Shown in pieces: positions 60,940-64,000 of a DNA stretch of 64,000 bases. The stretch is from assembly GCF_014192575.1 (NCBI RefSeq), contig NZ_JACHYC010000005.1, positions 310,001 to 374,000 of the forward strand, given 5' to 3'. The translations under genes were made by a program, and so were the position numbers. This DNA comes from Variovorax sp. Sphag1AA (lineage in GTDB: Bacteria > Pseudomonadota > Gammaproteobacteria > Burkholderiales > Burkholderiaceae_C). How positions within the stretch are numbered: the first letter of the stretch is position 1; every line of letters starts with the position of its first letter. The notes beneath the pieces are model-generated. The model did no database searches, had not been told where the DNA came from, and saw only the letters and a list, made by a program, of their open reading frames with translations.

Positions 60940-63132
60940 ATGAATCCACGCCGTCCCCTCCTCCCACGCCGCACGACCGGCTGGCTGCTGGGACTCTTCA
61001 TGCTCTTCGTCGGACTGAATGCGGCAGCGCAGCAGGATCCGCCGGGGCGCGTAGGACGACTCAACTTCCAGCAGGGCACCGTGAGCGTGTCGCCAGCCGG
61101 CGACGACAACTGGTACCAGGCCGACCCGAACCGCCCGCTGACCACCGGCGACCGCCTGTGGACCGATCGCAATTCGCGGGCCGAGATCTACGTCGGATCG
61201 ACTGCGGTCAGGCTCAACGAGCAGACCGCCATCACCTTGTCCGAGCTGGACGACCAGACATTCCGCCTGACCGCCACGCAGGGCGACGTCCAGATGCGCG
61301 TTCGCGACGAACTCGCCGGCCAGCGCATCGAGATCGGCACCGCCAACCTCGCTGCAGTCATCGACGGGCCGGGCGACTTTCGCATCGACACCGATGCGGG
61401 CGCCGGAACCACGCAGATCGCCGTTGCTGCAGGCCACGTCACGCTGTTCGGCGAAAACGGCGAATCGATGCCTCTGGACGCCCACCAGCAGGTGACGGTG
61501 TCCGGCCGCAACCTCGCCGAAGCCACCGGAGCGCCGCCGCGTGCCTCGAGCGACTTCGACCGCTGGGTCGCGGAGCGGGATCGCCTCGACGATCAATCGC
61601 CTTCCGCACGGTACGTGTCTCGCGACATGCCTGGCTACCAGCAGCTCGACACCTACGGCGACTGGCAAAGCGACCCGACCTATGGCGAGGTCTGGTATCC
61701 GCGAGGCGTGGATGCGAGCTGGGCGCCCTACCAATACGGCCAATGGGTGGACATCGCGCCCTGGGGCTGGACCTGGGTCGACGCCGCGCCTTGGGGCTTC
61801 GCGCCCATGCACTATGGCCGCTGGGCGCGCATCGGGCCGCGCTGGGGCTGGGTGCCTGGCCGTCAGCACGCACGGCCGGTCTATGCGCCTGCGCTGGTGG
61901 GGTTCGTCGGTGGCGGCGTCGCCGGCGCCAATCTCGCGATCAGCGGCGGCCGACAGGGTGTGGGCTGGTTCCCGCTCGCACCGGGCGAAGCCTGGCGGCC
62001 GGGCTATCGCGCGAGCCAGCGCTATGTCGACGCCGCCAATCGCGCCGCGCTCGGCTCGCGCGTGCCGCCGAACAACGTCGCGTTCGCCAACCGGCAGATG
62101 CCGGGTGCGACCACCATCGTTCCGGTGGATGCATTCGGACGCGGTCCGGTCGGACGGCGCGAGGTGGTCCAGATTCCGCACGATCGCCTGGTGAACGTGC
62201 CCGTCGGGATGGGGGTGCCGATTCCACCGCGCGGAGCCGGCGGCGAACACCCCTCCGGCAGCCGCTTCGGCCTCGGCCGACAGGTTGCGCCACCACCGGC
62301 GGCGATCCAGGCGGCACAGCAGCATCAGTTCCAGCAGGCATTGCAGGTGCAGCAGGCTCAACAGCTTCAGCGACAGCAGACCGACATGCAGCAGCGCGCC
62401 ACCGCGCAGGCCATGCAGGCCCAGACGCAGCAGATGCAGCAGGCCCAACGCCAGCAATTCGAAGCCCAGCAACGCGCAGGCGCGCAGGCAGCACAGGCGG
62501 CGCAGGCACAGCAGCTCCAGCAGGCTCAACGCCAGCAGCAGGAAGCGCAGCAGCGCGCGGCCGCGCAGGCGCAGCAAGCGCAACAGATGCAGCAGCAGAC
62601 GCAGCAAGTCCAGCAAGCGCAGCGCGCGCAAGCTGAAGCCCAGCAACGTGCCGCGGCGCAGGCGATGCAGGCCCAACGGCAACAGCAGGAAGCCCAGCAA
62701 CGCGCAGCAGCACAAGCGGCGCAGGCGCAACAAGCGCAACAGATGCAGCAGGCACAGCAGCAGCAACAGGAGGCCCAGCAGCGAGCTGCGCAAGCCCAGC
62801 AAGCGCAGCAGATGCAGATGCAGCGCCAGCAGATGGAAGCGCAGCAGCAACGCGCCGCCGCCCAAGCCATGCAGGCGCAACGTCAGCAGCAGGAGGCCCA
62901 GCAAATGCAGCGGCAGCAGATGGAGATGCAACAGCGCGCGGCACAGGCGCAAGCCCAGCAGATGCAGCAGCTCCAGCAACAGCAGCAACAGGCCGCGATG
63001 CGCGCCCAACAACAGCAGGCTCAGCAGATGCAGCAGGCGCAACAGCAACAGGCAATCCGGCAGGCGCAGGAAGGACGGCAACGCGGCCCTGGGCGACCCG
63101 ACAGGGACCAGGCCCAACCGGACAGGCCCTGA
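60940..63132 (+). CDS. FecR/DUF6600-like secreted protein with glutamine-rich tail
   Basis: A 730-residue protein. A signal peptide (MNPRRPLLPRRTTGWLLGLF and a following hydrophobic stretch ending AAAQ, about 1-33) is followed by a FecR-like beta domain (about 40-165: VGRLNFQQGTVSVSP, GDRLWTDRNSRAEIYVG). Residues about 215-335 are Trp/Tyr/Gly-rich (YGQWVDIAPWGWTWVDAAPW), as in DUF6600 proteins. Residues 455-710 are almost only Gln, Ala, Met and Arg (nt 62305-63070). The start at 60940 is preceded by AAGGGAG; the upstream frame to 60793 adds Cys-rich sequence and is rejected. It is probably a periplasmic or outer-membrane structural or surface protein. The function of the family is not known. 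Confidence 0.8.
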   Translation: MNPRRPLLPRRTTGWLLGLFMLFVGLNAAAQQDPPGRVGRLNFQQGTVSVSPAGDDNWYQADPNRPLTTGDRLWTDRNSRAEIYVGSTAVRLNEQTAITLSELDDQTFRLTATQGDVQMRVRDELAGQRIEIGTANLAAVIDGPGDFRIDTDAGAGTTQIAVAAGHVTLFGENGESMPLDAHQQVTVSGRNLAEATGAPPRASSDFDRWVAERDRLDDQSPSARYVSRDMPGYQQLDTYGDWQSDPTYGEVWYPRGVDASWAPYQYGQWVDIAPWGWTWVDAAPWGFAPMHYGRWARIGPRWGWVPGRQHARPVYAPALVGFVGGGVAGANLAISGGRQGVGWFPLAPGEAWRPGYRASQRYVDAANRAALGSRVPPNNVAFANRQMPGATTIVPVDAFGRGPVGRREVVQIPHDRLVNVPVGMGVPIPPRGAGGEHPSGSRFGLGRQVAPPPAAIQAAQQHQFQQALQVQQAQQLQRQQTDMQQRATAQAMQAQTQQMQQAQRQQFEAQQRAGAQAAQAAQAQQLQQAQRQQQEAQQRAAAQAQQAQQMQQQTQQVQQAQRAQAEAQQRAAAQAMQAQRQQQEAQQRAAAQAAQAQQAQQMQQAQQQQQEAQQRAAQAQQAQQMQMQRQQMEAQQQRAAAQAMQAQRQQQEAQQMQRQQMEMQQRAAQAQAQQMQQLQQQQQQAAMRAQQQQAQQMQQAQQQQAIRQAQEGRQRGPGRPDRDQAQPDRP
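62305..63070 (+). repeat. CAG/GCA-rich low-complexity coding tract
   Basis: About 765 bases built from variants of the units CAGCAGATGCAG, GCGCAGGCG and CAACGC, coding for QAQQMQ-, AQRQQQEAQQRA- and AQAAQAQ-type repeats. The unit AQRQQQEAQQRAAAQA recurs several times with small changes. It lies wholly inside the FecR/DUF6600-like gene. The tract could be prone to slippage and length change among strains. Confidence 0.85.
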
Positions 63133-63193
63133 AGACCCGGCGCATCGGCTTCTTCGGGCGGCGGGCTAAAGTCTCGCCACCAAGGAGTTCCCG

Positions 63194-64000
63194 ATGCGCA
63201 CATTCGACTTCGACCTTTTCGTGATCGGCGGCGGAAGCGGCGGCGTGCGAGCGGCGCGCATGGCCGCCCAGCACGGTGCCCGCGTGGCGGTTGCCGAATG
63301 CGCCGAGCTCGGCGGCACCTGCGTCAACGTGGGGTGCATTCCCAAGAAGCTCTATAGCTACGCCGCCGGCTATGGCGAGTCTTTCGAGGAAGCGAAGGGC
63401 TACGGCTGGCACGTGGGCGAAACCCGCTTCGACTGGGCGCGCCTGAAGGCGAATCGCGCGCAGGAGATCCAGCGCCTCAACGGCGTGTACCGCAGCCTGC
63501 TCGAAGGCGCGGGCGTGACGCTGATCCAGGCCTGGGCACACCTCACGGACGCGCACACGGTGCAGGCCGGCGACAGGCAATACACGGCGAAGAATGTGCT
63601 GATCGCGACCGGCGGCATGCCGTTCGTGCCCGAGCTGCCGGGGCGCGAGCATGTGCTGGTGTCCGATGCCATGTTCGATCTCGATCCGTTCCCGAAGCGG
63701 CTGCTGGTCGTCGGCGGCGGCTATATCGCCTGCGAGTTCGCCTCGATCTTCAACGGCCTCGGCGCGAAGGTCACGCAGGTCCAGCGCGGCGCGCATCTGC
63801 TCAACGGGTTCGACGAAGACGTGCGCGATTTCCTCGGCCGGGAAATGCTGCGCACCGGCATCGACATCCACTACAACAGCGAAGTGACGATGGTGAACCG
63901 CATCGAAAGCGGTCTGTGCGCCCTGCTCTCGCGCGGCCAGCGCGTGGAAGCCGACGCCATCCTGTTCGCGACCGGCCGCGTGCCCAATACGCAGGGGCTT
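63194..64000 (+). CDS. gor: Glutathione-disulfide reductase (5' part, runs off the window)
   Basis: The first 269 residues of a flavoprotein disulfide reductase. VIGGGSGGVRAARMA (10-24) binds FAD, GTCVNVGCIPKKLYSYA holds the redox pair Cys43 and Cys48, and LVVGGGYIACEFASIFNGLG starts the NADPH domain; LFATGRVPNT near the edge is the second FAD block. The SGGV spacing and KKLYSYA favour glutathione reductase over lipoamide dehydrogenase. It reduces GSSG with NADPH in the cytoplasm. AAGGAG at 63182-63187 precedes ATG 63194. The rest of the gene lies beyond 64000. Confidence 0.92.
   Translation, partial: MRTFDFDLFVIGGGSGGVRAARMAAQHGARVAVAECAELGGTCVNVGCIPKKLYSYAAGYGESFEEAKGYGWHVGETRFDWARLKANRAQEIQRLNGVYRSLLEGAGVTLIQAWAHLTDAHTVQAGDRQYTAKNVLIATGGMPFVPELPGREHVLVSDAMFDLDPFPKRLLVVGGGYIACEFASIFNGLGAKVTQVQRGAHLLNGFDEDVRDFLGREMLRTGIDIHYNSEVTMVNRIESGLCALLSRGQRVEADAILFATGRVPNTQGL

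Noticed and set aside
62305..63070. Repeat tract considered as a CRISPR array or satellite
   Set aside because: Repeats are irregular, have no unique spacers and stay in frame as glutamine-rich coding sequence.
60862..63117. 751-codon minus-strand open frame rich in leucine
   Set aside because: Leucine richness comes from reading the CAG repeats in reverse; there is no start context or domain.

Overview
The window is high-G+C chromosomal DNA from a betaproteobacterium, most likely a member of the Burkholderiales close to Comamonadaceae (Variovorax-like). This rests on the gene complement: slmA near argB, two kinds of TRAP solute-binding protein, scattered polyhydroxyalkanoate (PHA) proteins, MraY-type GT4, DUF2501 and DUF445 proteins. 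No 16S gene or other decisive marker is present, so the genus is inference. I saw no tRNA, rRNA, insertion sequence, phage gene or CRISPR array. Genes are packed tightly, many with 1-4 base stop/start overlaps, and no gene-free stretch exceeds about 300 bases.

Layout. 1-2.8 kb: the 3' end of an unidentified gene and its terminator, a membrane-anchored TAXI-type binding protein, a DUF2501 protein and the division regulator slmA. 2.9-4.9 kb: galE and argB. 4.9-32.4 kb: a large surface-polysaccharide (probably O-antigen) locus. It holds a polyprenyl-phosphate sugar-1-P transferase, many GT2 and GT4 glycosyltransferases, manC, a Wzm/Wzt ABC exporter whose ATPase lacks the usual carbohydrate-binding tail, a 1585-residue protein with four glycosyltransferase domains and a coiled coil, a GT-C-like membrane protein, gmd, three SAM methyltransferases, an AlgI/AlgJ-like O-acetylation pair, and rmlBDAC for dTDP-L-rhamnose. 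32.5-34.7 kb: a phasin, a PhaD-like TetR regulator and a TPR-like protein. 34.8-42.9 kb: an arn operon for 4-amino-4-deoxy-L-arabinose addition to lipid A, with ArnA split into two genes, followed on the other strand by a WaaL-like O-antigen ligase. 43-55.9 kb: housekeeping and metabolic genes, including an acyl-CoA-binding protein, a PHA granule protein, a lipoprotein aminopeptidase, a molybdopterin oxidoreductase, an ABC amino-acid-type binding protein, DUF445, argE, a phosphodiesterase lipoprotein, two peptidases, coaX, LysM/BON and rhodanese. 56-59.8 kb: a DctPQM TRAP transporter. 59.8-64 kb: a PHB-depolymerase-like esterase, a FecR/DUF6600-like protein with a glutamine-rich tail, and the 5' part of gor.

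How it fits together. The 4.9-42.9 kb half is mostly an envelope programme. GlcNAc-1-P-type priming, rhamnose and mannose-derived nucleotide sugars, a bank of glycosyltransferases and ABC export would build a glycan that is methylated and acetylated. WaaL would ligate it, and Arn would alter the lipid A charge. The least ordinary items are the four-domain glycosyltransferase, the coiled-coil plus SW(R/K)(V/I)TAP motif it shares with the FkbM methyltransferase, the Wzt without a binding tail, the DctM permease with a long acidic proline-rich insert, and the Q-rich FecR/DUF6600 protein. I did not find a clearly new defence or mobile system.
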